Positions 23,556 through 32,083 of a DNA stretch of 52,816 nucleotides are shown here, one piece after another. The notes beneath the pieces were generated by a model. It worked only from the letters and a program-made list of their open reading frames with translations, was not told where the DNA came from and did no database searches. The stretch is taken from assembly GCF_900187425.1 (NCBI RefSeq), contig NZ_FYDJ01000030.1, positions 1 through 52,816 of the forward strand, given 5' to 3'. How positions within the stretch are numbered: position 1 is the first letter of the stretch; every line of letters starts with the position of its first letter. The stretch is from Pseudomonas sp. Irchel s3h14 (GTDB lineage: Bacteria > Pseudomonadota > Gammaproteobacteria > Pseudomonadales > Pseudomonadaceae). Both the position numbers and the translations under genes were made by a program.

Positions 23556-24680
23556 TCAGCGAAACGCGTCCTGACAGTCTTCCCAGCCGATTCCGCTTTG
23601 CGCCGTTTGCGTGATGAGCCAGGGCATCGCCGTTTTCAGCGCATCCTGCTTCACGTTGAAGTTGATCACCCCGTGTCGCCACAACAGCATCAGACTCAAC
23701 ACCCGTTGCGCGCTCTGATTGGCTTTTAACTTGCCCGCACCGTCCTGGGCATCGATATCCCACAGCGCCACCTGCAAGCCCTGGGATTTGAAAAATCCCT
23801 CAGCGTCAGACCGACGCTGGCCATCGGGCGGTCGAAACAATGGCACGTAGTTCTCGGGCAGCTTGCTTTTGACCAGTTCGACGCTGCGTCGCACCGAGTC
23901 CTGCCAGTCCTGCCAGTGGCTGTGTGAGCGAAATTCCCAGCCTTGCACGCCAATGCACTGCTTCGAGTACGTCGCTTGCAGGCTGGCTACCGAACGATCG
24001 GCCAGACGGGCCTGGATGTCCTTGCCGAGGACGAAAAACGTGCCACTCATGTTCGACTTGCGCAGGAATTCCGTGGCCCAGGCGGTGTTATCCGGCGCGG
24101 TATTGGCGGCGCTGTCGAAGGTCAGCAAAAACAGCCGGTCATGCATCTGATCGCCGTTGCGCTCATAGTCGCCAAAACGATCGACTTCGCTGCTGGTTTG
24201 CGGAAACAGCGCTGCCTTGCGCAATTGCTCGTCCAGGTACTGGGCGTGGAACAGTCGGCTCGGCTCCGCCCACTTTATGTAGTAGCTCTCATCGCTGACC
24301 TGAAACTTGGCGGCTTGCTGGCGCAGGGTGTCCATGTCCTCGACCAGGAAACAGAAGGAGGCATCCTGATCGCAGCTCTGCTGGGCGTAGTTGTAGTTGG
24401 CCAGCAGTCGCTGCCACATGCGCTGGCGCAGGTTGTTGATCGATTCCAGATTGACCGTGCGCAACCCCAGGCGCTGGGCCAGGCTCACTTCATCCAGGGA
24501 TTCGCTGGCCAACAGGACGCGAGCGAACGTGAGGATTTCGGCCCGTGACGCCACATCAAACAGGGTCGGGCTGTTGAGCTGTTCAGGCCAGGTGCTGCGA
24601 TCAAGCGTCGCCACATCGCCCGGCGCCGCCATGGCGCCGAAGCTCAACAGCCAGGCCGAGAATAGAAAAACGATACGCAA
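23556..24680 (-). CDS. exported polysaccharide deacetylase-like protein with degenerate NodB motifs
   Basis: A TTG start at 24680 is preferred: GGAGA lies 8-9 bases upstream and the protein then begins MRIVFLFSAWLLSFGAMAA, a clean signal peptide. The frame also extends to an ATG at 24713. The mature part of about 355 residues has a helical N-terminal half and a C-terminal NodB-like half (LLTFDSAANTA, MSGTFFVLG, EFRSHSHW, LFRPPDGQRR). The canonical TFDDG is TFDSA, losing one catalytic/metal Asp, so activity is doubtful. Substrate is unknown. Proximity to the alginate locus is suggestive only; it is a separate unit on the other strand. Confidence 0.7.
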   Translation of the reverse strand: MRIVFLFSAWLLSFGAMAAPGDVATLDRSTWPEQLNSPTLFDVASRAEILTFARVLLASESLDEVSLAQRLGLRTVNLESINNLRQRMWQRLLANYNYAQQSCDQDASFCFLVEDMDTLRQQAAKFQVSDESYYIKWAEPSRLFHAQYLDEQLRKAALFPQTSSEVDRFGDYERNGDQMHDRLFLLTFDSAANTAPDNTAWATEFLRKSNMSGTFFVLGKDIQARLADRSVASLQATYSKQCIGVQGWEFRSHSHWQDWQDSVRRSVELVKSKLPENYVPLFRPPDGQRRSDAEGFFKSQGLQVALWDIDAQDGAGKLKANQSAQRVLSLMLLWRHGVINFNVKQDALKTAMPWLITQTAQSGIGWEDCQDAFR

Positions 24681-24734
24681 TGGGATGTCTCCATAACAAA
24701 ACCCGCGCGGCACTATAGCTGATAGCCGGCCCCA

Positions 24735-24767
24735 TGATCGTTCCCACGCTCTGCGTGGGAACGATCA
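24735..24767. repeat. 33-bp palindromic repeat, GATCGTTCCCA type
   Basis: TGATCGTTCCCACGC and its exact complement flank TCT. It is a compact copy of the element at 12801-12911. It lies between the divergent deacetylase and yaaA genes. Confidence 0.9.
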
Positions 24768-24862
24768 GGGTGTGCCCACCACCGATCACCTATGGGCTTG
24801 ATAGCTGGAGTCAACAAGGACAACCCCCTAGAATCGCCCCCACGATTAAAGGAGACGACTTC

Positions 24863-25642
24863 ATGCTGATGGTGATTTCCCCCGCCAAGACCCTCGATTA
24901 CGAAACACCGCCGGCGACCCAGCGCTTCACTCAGCCACAATACCTCGACCATTCCCAGGAACTGATCCTGCAATTGCGCGAGCTGGCCCCTGCGCAGATC
25001 AGTGAGTTGATGCACGTCTCCGACAAGATCGGCGGGCTCAACGCCGCGCGTTTCGGCAGCTGGACGCCCGCATTCACTCCGGAAAACGCCAAACAGGCAC
25101 TGCTCGCCTTCAAGGGCGACGTCTACACCGGGTTGAATGCTCAAACCTTCAGCGAGGCCGATTTCGATTACGCCCAGCAGCACTTGCGCATGTTGTCCGG
25201 CCTGTACGGCCTGCTGCGCCCACTGGACCTGATGCAGCCGTATCGACTGGAGATGGGTACCAAACTGGCGAATGCCCGTGGCAAGGACTTGTATGCCTTC
25301 TGGGGCACACGGATCAGCGAATGGTTGAACGAAGCCCTGGCCGATCAGGGCGATGACGTGCTGCTGAACCTGGCCTCCAACGAGTACTTCTCGGCGGTCA
25401 AACGCAACGCCCTGAACGCGCGCATCATCAATACCGAATTCAAGGATCTGAAGAACGGCCAGTACAAGATCATCAGCTTCTACGCGAAAAAGGCCCGCGG
25501 CATGATGAGTCGCTTCGTCATTGAAGAGCGCATCAACGACCCGCAAGCCCTCAAGCAATTCGACGTACAAGGTTATCGCTACAGCGCCGAGCAGTCTAAA
25601 CCGGACAATCTGGTGTTCCTGCGCGATCACGCACCCGAGTAA
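24863..25642 (+). CDS. yaaA: peroxide stress protein YaaA (DUF328)
   Basis: The 259-aa protein has the family hallmarks MLMVISPAKTLDY at the N-terminus, GLYGLLRPLDLMQPYRLEMGT in the middle and FYAKKARGMMSRF near the C-terminus. E. coli YaaA lowers free intracellular iron during hydrogen peroxide stress and binds DNA. AAAGGAG lies 9 bases before the ATG at 24863; the frame extends upstream to 24734, but only through the palindromic repeat. It is a single-gene unit upstream of the alginate control region. Confidence 0.93.
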   Translation: MLMVISPAKTLDYETPPATQRFTQPQYLDHSQELILQLRELAPAQISELMHVSDKIGGLNAARFGSWTPAFTPENAKQALLAFKGDVYTGLNAQTFSEADFDYAQQHLRMLSGLYGLLRPLDLMQPYRLEMGTKLANARGKDLYAFWGTRISEWLNEALADQGDDVLLNLASNEYFSAVKRNALNARIINTEFKDLKNGQYKIISFYAKKARGMMSRFVIEERINDPQALKQFDVQGYRYSAEQSKPDNLVFLRDHAPE

Positions 25643-25651
25643 GCACCCGGT

Positions 25652-25683
25652 TGGCGCACGCCTCATTAATGGGGCGTGCGCCA
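25652..25683 (+). terminator. hairpin after yaaA
   Basis: GGCGCACGCC (25653-25662) pairs with GGCGTGCGCC (25673-25682). There is no T-run, but the position 10 bases after the stop suggests a transcript end or 3' protection. Confidence 0.55.
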
Positions 25684-25710
25684 CGTCCAATCGCCCAACA
25701 ATTCCCCGCC

Positions 25711-25719
25711 CCATTCGTC
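25711..25719 (+). promoter_or_regulatory. AlgR-like binding site
   Basis: CCATTCGTC differs at one base from the CCGTTCGTC core recognised by the response regulator AlgR. It lies about 270 bases upstream of the candidate algD start point. AlgR acts from far-upstream sites at algD in P. aeruginosa. A nine-base match with one mismatch is weak by itself. Confidence 0.4.
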
Positions 25720-25951
25720 ACTTTACTGACGTCAAAAATCAATCATTCGATTTTCTAACTTTAGTTTCACTCGACTTTGCTGAATTTTTTCAGTAGTGGC
25801 ACTGAAATTTTTTATCGGTAGTGGCAAATAACTATCTAATCCAACAATAACCCTATGTATCAAGGGCGAAACAGGCGTTGCTATCAATATGAAAGCAGTG
25901 CCATCTTTTTCAATATTTCAAGAAATTTCAGATTTCGCGATGGGCGGACAG

Positions 25952-25979
25952 GAACTATGTCCAGATGCGTCGCTCATAC
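25952..25979 (+). promoter_or_regulatory. candidate AlgU (sigma-22) promoter of algD
   Basis: GAACTA (25952-25957), a 16-base spacer and TCATAC (25974-25979) resemble the AlgU/RpoE consensus GAACTT-N16/17-TC. This start would give a leader of about 465 bases before the algD ATG. A second GAACTT at 26329-26334 has no good TC-type -10 at 16-17 bases. The rest of the 800-bp gap (25643-26450) has low GC for this window and no credible gene, consistent with a large control region. Confidence 0.5.
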
Positions 25980-26450
25980 CACCGGTAACCATTCTCTCTG
26001 AGCTTGTACGAGATAACTTACGCAGAGAAGAGATTCACATAGCAAAGTTGTCACATTAACTTCTGCTTACTGATCCCTGATTTGGGCAACACATGAAGGA
26101 CAGGAGATTAAGCATCATAAATATCCCCTACAAGGCCAAGGCTGCGCCCCTATAAACGTGCTCACCTGAGCACCCAACCGCTTGATTTACGGGCTTCTGG
26201 CCTGGCATTGAGCGCGCAAGACCTTTGCACGAATGTCTTCTGATTAGAAGATCTGCTGCATAACAGGGCACGCCATAACAATAAAAGCCTAGTTGCGCAC
26301 ATCTTGAGTGCACTTATTTAGACACTCGGAACTTATATGCCTGCACGCGGCATTGTGACGCCTTTAAGGCGCACTTCCGAGTGCACTATGACCGCTGAAC
26401 ACCATTAACTCCGGCCATGTAATGGCTTGATAAACACAGAGGTAATTGCG

Positions 26451-27767
26451 ATGCGCATCAGCATATTTGGTTTGGGTTACGTCGGCGCAGTATGTGCCGG
26501 TTGCCTGTCTGCACGGGGCCATGACGTCGTTGGCGTCGATGTTGCCAAAGACAAAATCGATATGATCAACGCCGGTAAATCGCCGATCGTTGAACCGGGT
26601 CTGGGCGAGCTTCTGCAGAAGGGTATCGAGACGGGCAAATTGCGCGGCACGACCAACTTCGCCGAGGCGATTCGCGACACCGACCTGTCGATGATCTGCG
26701 TCGGCACGCCGAGCAAGAAGAACGGCGATCTGGAACTGAACTACATCGAAGCCGTGTGCCGCGAGATCGGTTTTGTCCTGCGTGACAAGACCACCCGTCA
26801 CACCATCGTGGTTCGCAGCACCGTACTGCCAGGCACTGTGGCAAACGTAGTGATCCCGATCCTCGAAGACTGCTCCGGCAAGAAAGCCGGTGTCGACTTC
26901 GGTGTTGCAGTGAACCCTGAGTTCCTGCGTGAAAGCACCGCGATCGCCGACTACGACCTGCCGCCAATGACCGTCATCGGCGAGTTCGACAAGGCTTCGG
27001 GCGACGTTCTGCAATCGCTGTACGAAGAACTCGACGCTCCGATCATCCGCAAGGACATCGCAGTGGCCGAGATGATCAAGTACACCTGCAACGTGTGGCA
27101 CGCCACCAAGGTGACCTTCGCCAACGAGATCGGCAACATCGCCAAGGCTGTCGGCGTCGATGGCCGCGAAGTGATGGAAGTGGTCTGCCAGGACAAGACG
27201 CTGAACCTGTCCCAGTACTACATGCGTCCTGGTTTCGCGTTCGGTGGTTCCTGCCTGCCGAAGGACGTTCGCGCCCTGACCTACCGCGCCGGTTCCCTGG
27301 ACGTGGAAGCACCACTGCTGAACTCGCTGATGCGCAGTAACGAGTCCCAGGTGCAGAACGCTTTCGACATCGTCTCCAGCCACGGCAAACGCAAAGTCGC
27401 CCTGCTGGGTCTGAGCTTCAAGGCCGGTACTGACGACCTGCGCGAAAGCCCGCTGGTTGATCTGGCGGAAATGCTGATCGGCAAGGGCTACGAGCTGAGC
27501 ATCTACGACACCAACGTCGAATACGCCCGTGTCCACGGTGCGAACAAGGATTACATCGAGTCGAAGATCCCTCACGTCTCGTCCTTGCTCAACGCCAATT
27601 TCGACGAAGTGATCAACAACTCCGACGTGATCATCCTTGGCAACCGTGACGAGAAATTCCGCGCCCTGGCGCAGAACGCTCCACACGGCAAGCAAGTGAT
27701 CGATCTGGTCGGCTTCATGTCCCAGGCCACCAGCGTTAGCGGTCGCACCGAAGGCATCTGCTGGTAA
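26451..27767 (+). CDS. algD: GDP-mannose 6-dehydrogenase
   Basis: The 438-aa enzyme has an N-terminal NAD-binding motif GLGYVGAVCAGC, the central UDP/GDP-sugar dehydrogenase helix, and the nucleophile C268 in GGSCLPKD. It oxidises GDP-mannose twice to GDP-mannuronic acid, the committed step to alginate. AGAGG precedes the ATG at 26451; an earlier in-frame ATG at 26427 has no site and the family starts MRISIFGLGYVG. It is the first gene of the alginate operon and is separated from alg8 by a 210-bp gap with a repeat. Confidence 0.97.
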   Translation: MRISIFGLGYVGAVCAGCLSARGHDVVGVDVAKDKIDMINAGKSPIVEPGLGELLQKGIETGKLRGTTNFAEAIRDTDLSMICVGTPSKKNGDLELNYIEAVCREIGFVLRDKTTRHTIVVRSTVLPGTVANVVIPILEDCSGKKAGVDFGVAVNPEFLRESTAIADYDLPPMTVIGEFDKASGDVLQSLYEELDAPIIRKDIAVAEMIKYTCNVWHATKVTFANEIGNIAKAVGVDGREVMEVVCQDKTLNLSQYYMRPGFAFGGSCLPKDVRALTYRAGSLDVEAPLLNSLMRSNESQVQNAFDIVSSHGKRKVALLGLSFKAGTDDLRESPLVDLAEMLIGKGYELSIYDTNVEYARVHGANKDYIESKIPHVSSLLNANFDEVINNSDVIILGNRDEKFRALAQNAPHGKQVIDLVGFMSQATSVSGRTEGICW

Positions 27768-27774
27768 TGCGGTC

Positions 27775-27870
27775 GTAGGAGCTGTCGAGTGAAACGAGGC
27801 TGCGATCTTTCCAGGTCCACTTGAGTTTCAAGCGAAAGATCAAGAGATCGCAGGCTTCGCCAGCTCCTAC
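27775..27870. repeat. inverted repeat between algD and alg8
   Basis: GTAGGAGCTG (27775-27784) is mirrored by CAGCTCCTAC (27861-27870). Inner words GCTGCGATCTTTC and GAAAGATC...GATCGCAG also pair imperfectly. This is a third type of dispersed Pseudomonas repeat, inside the alginate operon, and should fold into a long hairpin in the mRNA. Confidence 0.8.
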
Positions 27871-27977
27871 AGGATTTCTGGCGTCATCCGGAACGGATGT
27901 CGCCAGTTTTCGTAAGCCTGCCTTAACCCCATCGGGCCACCCCACAGGCTCGCCCGAGATAGAGACGGATGCAGATT

Positions 27978-29459
27978 ATGCACAGGCTAAAGCACGGCCT
28001 ACTTCAGGTCGCCGGTTGGCTGTTTTACTTAAGTATTTTGATGGGCATCGCCATGGCGTTGCCTGCGTCCACGTTCGACTCCGAGTCGAAGGACTTCATC
28101 TTCCTGATCGGTATCGTCGGTATCTGGCGCTACTCGATGGGTGCTACGCACTTTCTGCGCGGCATGCTGTTTCTGTACGTGGTCTACCCGCACCTGCGGC
28201 GCAAAGTGCGCAAGCTGGGTAAAGCGGCAGACCCGTCCCATGTATTTCTGATGGTCACCAGTTTTCGTATCGACGCGCTGACCACCGCCCAGGTCTACGC
28301 CTCGGTGATTCGCGAAGCGATCGACTGCGGACTGCCGACCACCATGGTCTGCTCCATCGTGGAAATGTCCGATGAGAAGCTGGTGAAAAGCCTTTGGGCC
28401 AAAATGAATCCACCGGCTCGCGTCAAGCTCGACTTCGTGCGCATTCCCGGCACCGGCAAGCGCGATGGCCTGGCCTACGGTTTCCGCGCCATCTCCCGCC
28501 ACCTGCCGGACGACCGCGCAGTGGTTGCAGTGATCGATGGCGACACCGTGCTCGCCGAAGGCGTCGTGCTCAAGACCGTGCCGTGGTTCCAGCTGTTCGG
28601 CAATGTCGGCGGCCTGACCACCAACGAGTTCTGCGAAGTGCGCGGCGGCTACATCATGAGCGAGTGGCACAAACTGCGCTTCGCCCAGCGCCACATCAAC
28701 ATGTGCTCGATGGCCCTGTCCAAGCGCGTGCTGACCATGACCGGGCGGATGTCGGTATTCCGCGCCACCGTGGTGACCAACCCGGACTTCATCGCCGACG
28801 TGGAAAGCGACTCGCTGCAACACTGGCGCCTGGGTCGCTTCAAGTTCCTCACCGGTGATGACAAGTCGAGCTGGTTCAGCTTGATGCGCCTGGGCTACGA
28901 CACGTTTTATGTGCCGGACGCCGCCATTCACACCGTGGAACACCCACCGGAAAAAAGCTTCATCAAGGCCAGTCGCAAATTGATGTTCCGCTGGTACGGC
29001 AACAACCTGCGGCAGAACTCCCGCGCCTTGGGCCTGGGGATGAAACGTCTCGGCCTGTTCACTTCGGTGGTGCTGTTCGACCAGCGTGTGTCGATGTGGA
29101 CGTCGCTGCTTGGCCTGACCGTCGCGCTCATCGCCACCTTCAAATACGGCGCCGCGTTCATCCTGGTTTACCTGCTGTGGATCGGCATTACCCGCCTGAT
29201 CCTGACCGTGCTGCTGTCTTTGTCCGGTCACACGATCGGCCCGGCCTACCCGGCGATTCTCTATTACAACCAGATCGTCGGCGCGCTGGTGAAGATCTAC
29301 GTGTTCTTCCGCCTCGACCGACAGTCCTGGAGTCGCCAGCCCACTTCCCTGACCCGTGATCTCGCCAGCTTTCAAGGTTGGTTCAACACTTGGTCGTCTC
29401 GGACCATGACCTTCTCCGCCGGCAGCATTTTTGTTGCTGTGCTGCTGATGATGGTCTGA
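27978..29459 (+). CDS. alg8: alginate polymerase glycosyltransferase
   Basis: This 493-aa inner-membrane family 2 glycosyltransferase has N- and C-terminal helices around a cytoplasmic domain. D187 and D189 (IDGDT), the TGDD pair D294/D295 and an R-W motif (LMFRWYGN) form the active site, one residue offset from the P. aeruginosa numbering. It polymerises GDP-mannuronate and secretes the chain, gated by Alg44 with c-di-GMP. The start at 27978 (MHRLKH) matches the P. aeruginosa protein; an ATG three codons upstream has a poorly spaced site. Confidence 0.95.
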   Translation: MHRLKHGLLQVAGWLFYLSILMGIAMALPASTFDSESKDFIFLIGIVGIWRYSMGATHFLRGMLFLYVVYPHLRRKVRKLGKAADPSHVFLMVTSFRIDALTTAQVYASVIREAIDCGLPTTMVCSIVEMSDEKLVKSLWAKMNPPARVKLDFVRIPGTGKRDGLAYGFRAISRHLPDDRAVVAVIDGDTVLAEGVVLKTVPWFQLFGNVGGLTTNEFCEVRGGYIMSEWHKLRFAQRHINMCSMALSKRVLTMTGRMSVFRATVVTNPDFIADVESDSLQHWRLGRFKFLTGDDKSSWFSLMRLGYDTFYVPDAAIHTVEHPPEKSFIKASRKLMFRWYGNNLRQNSRALGLGMKRLGLFTSVVLFDQRVSMWTSLLGLTVALIATFKYGAAFILVYLLWIGITRLILTVLLSLSGHTIGPAYPAILYYNQIVGALVKIYVFFRLDRQSWSRQPTSLTRDLASFQGWFNTWSSRTMTFSAGSIFVAVLLMMV

Positions 29460-29494
29460 CCGAACTCGCCTGAATTAACTAGGAAATCGTCCAT

Positions 29495-30664
29495 ATGAAT
29501 ACCGCCGTCAACGCCAACGTAGTGCATGAATCAGAAGCCCAGCGCCAGCACGCCCGGGTAAAAATCCCGGCCAAGCTGCGTTTCTACGGTCCTGACCGGA
29601 CGCCGGTAGAAGCTCGGGTCATCGACCTCTCCGCTGGCGGCCTGGCTTTCAACGCCGGTCAGCTGCCGCTGAAAGTCGGCGACGTGTACAAGGCTCGCCT
29701 GCAGTTCGTCATCGATAACCTCGGCCTGGCCATGGACGTCGAGTTACTGGTGCGTTCCCACGACCGCGAAACCGGTCGTACCGGTTGCCAGTTCCAGAAC
29801 CTCGAATCTCAGGACATTTCCACCCTGCGCCACCTGATCACTTCGCACCTGGCCGGCGACATCGTCACCATGGGTGAAGTGTTGGCCACCCTGCAACGCG
29901 ACAACTTCACCAAGGCGCGCAAGAACAAGGATGGCGGCCACGGCATGACCCCGTTCGGTCGCCTGCGTGCAGTGACCTTCAGTCTCGCGATTTTCCTCGT
30001 CGGCCTGACGGCATTCGGCTTCATCTTCAAGTCGGTGTACGGCATGTACTTCGTCAGCCACGCCCAGGCCGGTCTGGTCAGCGTGGCGGGCATGAGCATC
30101 ACCATGCCGCGCGACGGCACGGTGCAGAGCCTGATCAAGGCCGACGGCGTTGCCGCCAAAGGCGCGCCGCTGGCAACCTTCAGCACCAGCATGCTCGATG
30201 TGCTCAAGGGCCATCTTGACGACAATCAATTACAACCGGCCAAGGTTGAAGAACTGTTCGGCAAGCAAATGACCGGCACCCTGACGTCGCCGTGCGATTG
30301 CACCGTAGCGCAGCAAATGGTCGCCGACGGTCAGTACGCCAACAAGGGCGACGTGATCTTCCAACTGGTGCCGCGTAACAGCGAAGCCAACATTGAAGCG
30401 CGCTTCTCCTATCGCCAGTTCGGCGACGTGCTGCCAGGCAGCTCGGTCAGCTTCCAGATCGCCGGCGAAGATAAAACCCGCTCCGGCACGATCATCAGCA
30501 GCACCAGCCTGAAAAGCGCCGACCTGTCGTCCGACATCCGCGTGCAGATCAAACCTGACGAGCCGCTGGACAGCAAATTCGCCGGTCGCCCGGTTGAAGT
30601 CAACGCCACCCGTGGTCCGAACCTGAACTGGCTGATCGACAAAGCCATGGCCGCCGGTCGTTAA
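29495..30664 (+). CDS. alg44: alginate synthesis c-di-GMP receptor/co-polymerase
   Basis: The 389-aa protein has an N-terminal cytoplasmic PilZ domain with R17-x3-R21 and D44-x-S46-x-G-G. These are the c-di-GMP-binding residues at the numbers known from P. aeruginosa. One membrane helix follows (about residues 160-185), then a periplasmic HlyD-like region. It activates Alg8 on binding c-di-GMP and may bridge to AlgK/AlgE. A 35-bp gap after alg8 holds AGGAAA. Confidence 0.96.
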   Translation: MNTAVNANVVHESEAQRQHARVKIPAKLRFYGPDRTPVEARVIDLSAGGLAFNAGQLPLKVGDVYKARLQFVIDNLGLAMDVELLVRSHDRETGRTGCQFQNLESQDISTLRHLITSHLAGDIVTMGEVLATLQRDNFTKARKNKDGGHGMTPFGRLRAVTFSLAIFLVGLTAFGFIFKSVYGMYFVSHAQAGLVSVAGMSITMPRDGTVQSLIKADGVAAKGAPLATFSTSMLDVLKGHLDDNQLQPAKVEELFGKQMTGTLTSPCDCTVAQQMVADGQYANKGDVIFQLVPRNSEANIEARFSYRQFGDVLPGSSVSFQIAGEDKTRSGTIISSTSLKSADLSSDIRVQIKPDEPLDSKFAGRPVEVNATRGPNLNWLIDKAMAAGR

Positions 30665-30676
30665 AAACAAGAGGAC

Positions 30677-32083
30677 ATGCCCGTGACTAGCCCACTCAGA
30701 ATCCTGCCAGTCCCGCTGACTCTGGCCATGGCAATTGCCCTGGCCGGATGCGCCGGCCTGCCCGACCAGCGTCTGGCCAACGAAGCCCTCAAGCGCGGTG
30801 ATACCACGCTGGCGGCGCAGAATTACCAGCAATTGGCAGACCTGGGCTACAGCGAAGCACAGGTTGGCCTCGCCGATATCCAGGTCGACAGCCGTGACCC
30901 GGCGCAGATCAAGAAAGCCGAGGCGACTTATCGCGCTGCGGCCAGCGTCTCGCCGCGAGCTCAGGCTCGCCTGGGTCGTCTGCTGGTGGCCAAACCCGGC
31001 TCTACCGAAGCCGAACAGCACGAAGCCGAAGGCCTGTTGAAGAAAGCCACTGCCGCAGGCGAAGGCAACACCCTGATCCCGCTGGCGATGTTGTACTTGC
31101 AATACCCGCACAGTTTCCCGAACGTCAACGCGCAACAGCAGATCAGCCAATGGCGCGCCGAAGGCAAGCCGGAAGCGGGCCTGGCCCAAGTGCTGCTCTA
31201 TCGCACCCAGGGCACTTACGACCAGCATCTGGACGAAGTGGAAACGATCTGCAAAGCCGCGTTGAACACCACCGACATCTGCTACGTCGAACTGGCCACG
31301 GTCTATCAGAAAAAAGCCCAGCCAGAGAAACAGGCCGAGCTGATCAAGCAAATGCAAGCCGCTCAGGCTCGCGGCGCGGTTTCCGCCCAGCGGGTGGACA
31401 GCGTGGCTCGCGTACTGGGCGATGCATCCCTGGGCACGACCGATGAGAAAACCGCTCAGTCGCTGCTCGAAGGCATCGCACCCGGCTACCCCGCTTCCTG
31501 GGTCAGCCTGGCGCAACTGCTCTACGACTTCCCGGAACTGGGTGACGTCGACACGATGATGAAGTACCTGGACAACGGCCGCGCTGCCGACCAGCCGCGC
31601 GCCGAACTGTTGCTGGGCAAGCTCTACTACGAAGGCAAAATGGTCCCGGCCGACGCGAAGGTCGCCGAAGAACATTTCAAGAAAGCCGTCGACAGAGAAG
31701 TGGCCGCCGATTACTACCTCGGTCAGATCTACCGTCGCGGTTACCTGGGCAAGGTCTATTCGCAAAAAGCGCTGGACCACCTGCTCAAGGCTGCGCGTAA
31801 CGGCCAGAACAGCGCCGACTTCGCCATTGCCCAACTGTTCTCCCAAGGCAAGGGCACCCGGCCCGACCCACTTAACGCTTATGTCTTCAGCCAATTGGCC
31901 AAGGCCCAGAACACCCCGCAAGCCACCGAGCTTGCGCAAACACTCGAAGCCCAACTGCCGCCTGCCCAGCTCGCCGAGGCCCAACGCCTGTTGAAACAAG
32001 AACAGGCCGTTCGTGGTGCCTTGAGTCAGAACACGCTGGAACTGCATGCCCTGGAAGAAGAAGACGGCGAGGAATCCCTATGA
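30677..32083 (+). CDS. algK: alginate export scaffold lipoprotein (TPR/Sel1 repeats)
   Basis: This protein of about 468 aa has a signal peptide with lipobox LAGC followed by many Sel1-like TPR repeats (ARLGRLLVAK, AELLLGKLYYEGK, ADYYLGQIYRRG). It localises AlgE in the outer membrane and links it to the periplasmic complex. The ATG at 30677 is only two bases from AGAGG; a GTG at 30683 has an eight-base spacing and may be the true start. The gene overlaps algE by four bases. Confidence 0.94.
   Translation: MPVTSPLRILPVPLTLAMAIALAGCAGLPDQRLANEALKRGDTTLAAQNYQQLADLGYSEAQVGLADIQVDSRDPAQIKKAEATYRAAASVSPRAQARLGRLLVAKPGSTEAEQHEAEGLLKKATAAGEGNTLIPLAMLYLQYPHSFPNVNAQQQISQWRAEGKPEAGLAQVLLYRTQGTYDQHLDEVETICKAALNTTDICYVELATVYQKKAQPEKQAELIKQMQAAQARGAVSAQRVDSVARVLGDASLGTTDEKTAQSLLEGIAPGYPASWVSLAQLLYDFPELGDVDTMMKYLDNGRAADQPRAELLLGKLYYEGKMVPADAKVAEEHFKKAVDREVAADYYLGQIYRRGYLGKVYSQKALDHLLKAARNGQNSADFAIAQLFSQGKGTRPDPLNAYVFSQLAKAQNTPQATELAQTLEAQLPPAQLAEAQRLLKQEQAVRGALSQNTLELHALEEEDGEESL

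Noticed and set aside
26128..26313. 61-codon minus-strand frame in the algD leader
   Set aside because: No ribosome site, and the region is a known regulatory position upstream of algD.
30230..32047. 605-codon minus-strand open frame
   Set aside because: Antisense to algK; its existence follows from GC-rich third positions, and algK has a lipobox and repeats.
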